Positions 6,591 to 6,669 of a stretch of DNA of 6,669 nt are shown here, one piece after another (within the stretch, counting starts at the first letter, position 1; the number at the start of each line of letters is the position of its first letter). A program made the position numbers and the translations under genes. The notes beneath the pieces are model-generated. The model did not search any database. It worked only from the letters and a program-made list of their open reading frames with translations, and was not told the origin of the DNA. The stretch is from JALHQU01 sp043745295. Lineage in GTDB: Bacteria; Planctomycetota; Planctomycetia; Gemmatales; Gemmataceae. Location of the stretch: positions 1 to 6,669 of the forward strand of contig JAYTTN010000287.1 of NCBI GenBank assembly GCA_043745295.1, given 5' to 3'.

Positions 6591-6639
6591 CTGCGAACGT
6601 TTCGTTCCAAGAGGAGTCAAGCGGTCGGCCGTTTTGAAC

Positions 6640-6662
6640 ACCTCTCCCCGTTGGGGAGAGGT
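6640..6662 (+). terminator. Perfect hairpin after the large gene; terminator or dispersed repeat
   Basis: ACCTCTCCCC (6640-6649) pairs perfectly with GGGGAGAGGT (6653-6662) around a three-base GTT loop, 50 bases after the stop codon. The 10-bp stem is strong enough for intrinsic termination, but the following bases (CGGTTGC) contain no T tract, and the T run (GTTTTG, 6631-6636) lies on the 5' side. Read on the minus strand, that run gives CAAAAC, so it does not make a terminator there either. The symmetrical CCTCTCCCC/GGGGAGAGG form is also typical of small palindromic repeats scattered through some large bacterial genomes. Confidence 0.5.
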
Positions 6663-6669
6663 CGGTTGC

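Noticed and set aside
3491..6637. 1048-aa plus-strand ORF in another frame of the large gene
   Set aside because: It is nearly all Arg, Ala and Gly, typical of an out-of-frame reading of GC-rich coding DNA, while the overlapping frame has a signal peptide, strands and membrane helices.
1..6669. tRNA or rRNA genes, CRISPR arrays, riboswitches or a defence/toxin system
   Set aside because: I found no cloverleaf, regularly spaced repeat array, recognised aptamer or defence-type domain on either strand; the window is filled by the genes described.

Overview
The window is very GC-rich with dense, mostly plus-strand coding. Its two family-level signatures, a secreted-type PHP protein with an N-terminal truncation and a very large secreted, membrane-anchored beta-rich protein, resemble proteins I know mainly from Planctomycetota, especially Gemmata-like lineages. 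The lineage is an inference from gene content and composition; there is no rRNA or other marker to fix it.

Layout. Positions 1 to about 182 look like a scar where three unrelated pieces meet. They are the C-terminal end of a class IV aminotransferase (PabC/BCAT-like) on the minus strand (about 1-103), a short piece resembling the N-terminus of an IS3-family transposase OrfB on the plus strand (about 117-179), and then a PHP-family metal-dependent hydrolase that begins only after its first metal-binding motif. The reading frame stays open through the scar, so the PHP gene looks intact by ORF length (36-1316) although its true 5' end, including HxH motif I and any signal peptide, is missing. 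A membrane-anchored alpha/beta hydrolase (1346-2263) follows 29 bp downstream and could be co-transcribed.

The hydrolase converges with thyX on the minus strand (2275-3105), with only 11 bp between the two stop codons. thyX encodes the flavin-dependent thymidylate synthase. A 191-bp divergent region (3106-3296) separates thyX from a 1097-aa protein (3297-6590) with a signal peptide, a long beta-rich exported region and three C-terminal transmembrane helices. The divergent region holds a 13-bp direct repeat at exact 20-bp spacing, a possible thyX promoter, and an imperfect tandem duplication of the ribosome-binding site and start region of the large gene. After the large gene there is a perfect 10-bp-stem hairpin lacking a T tract, which could be a terminator or a copy of a dispersed repeat.

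The genes do not form an obvious single pathway. ThyX is housekeeping nucleotide metabolism, the hydrolase and the large protein act at or outside the membrane, and the PHP gene is probably decayed or rearranged. I see no convincing new defence or mobile system. The most interesting points are the three-way junction at the left edge, the structured divergent promoter region, and the uncharacterised large envelope protein.
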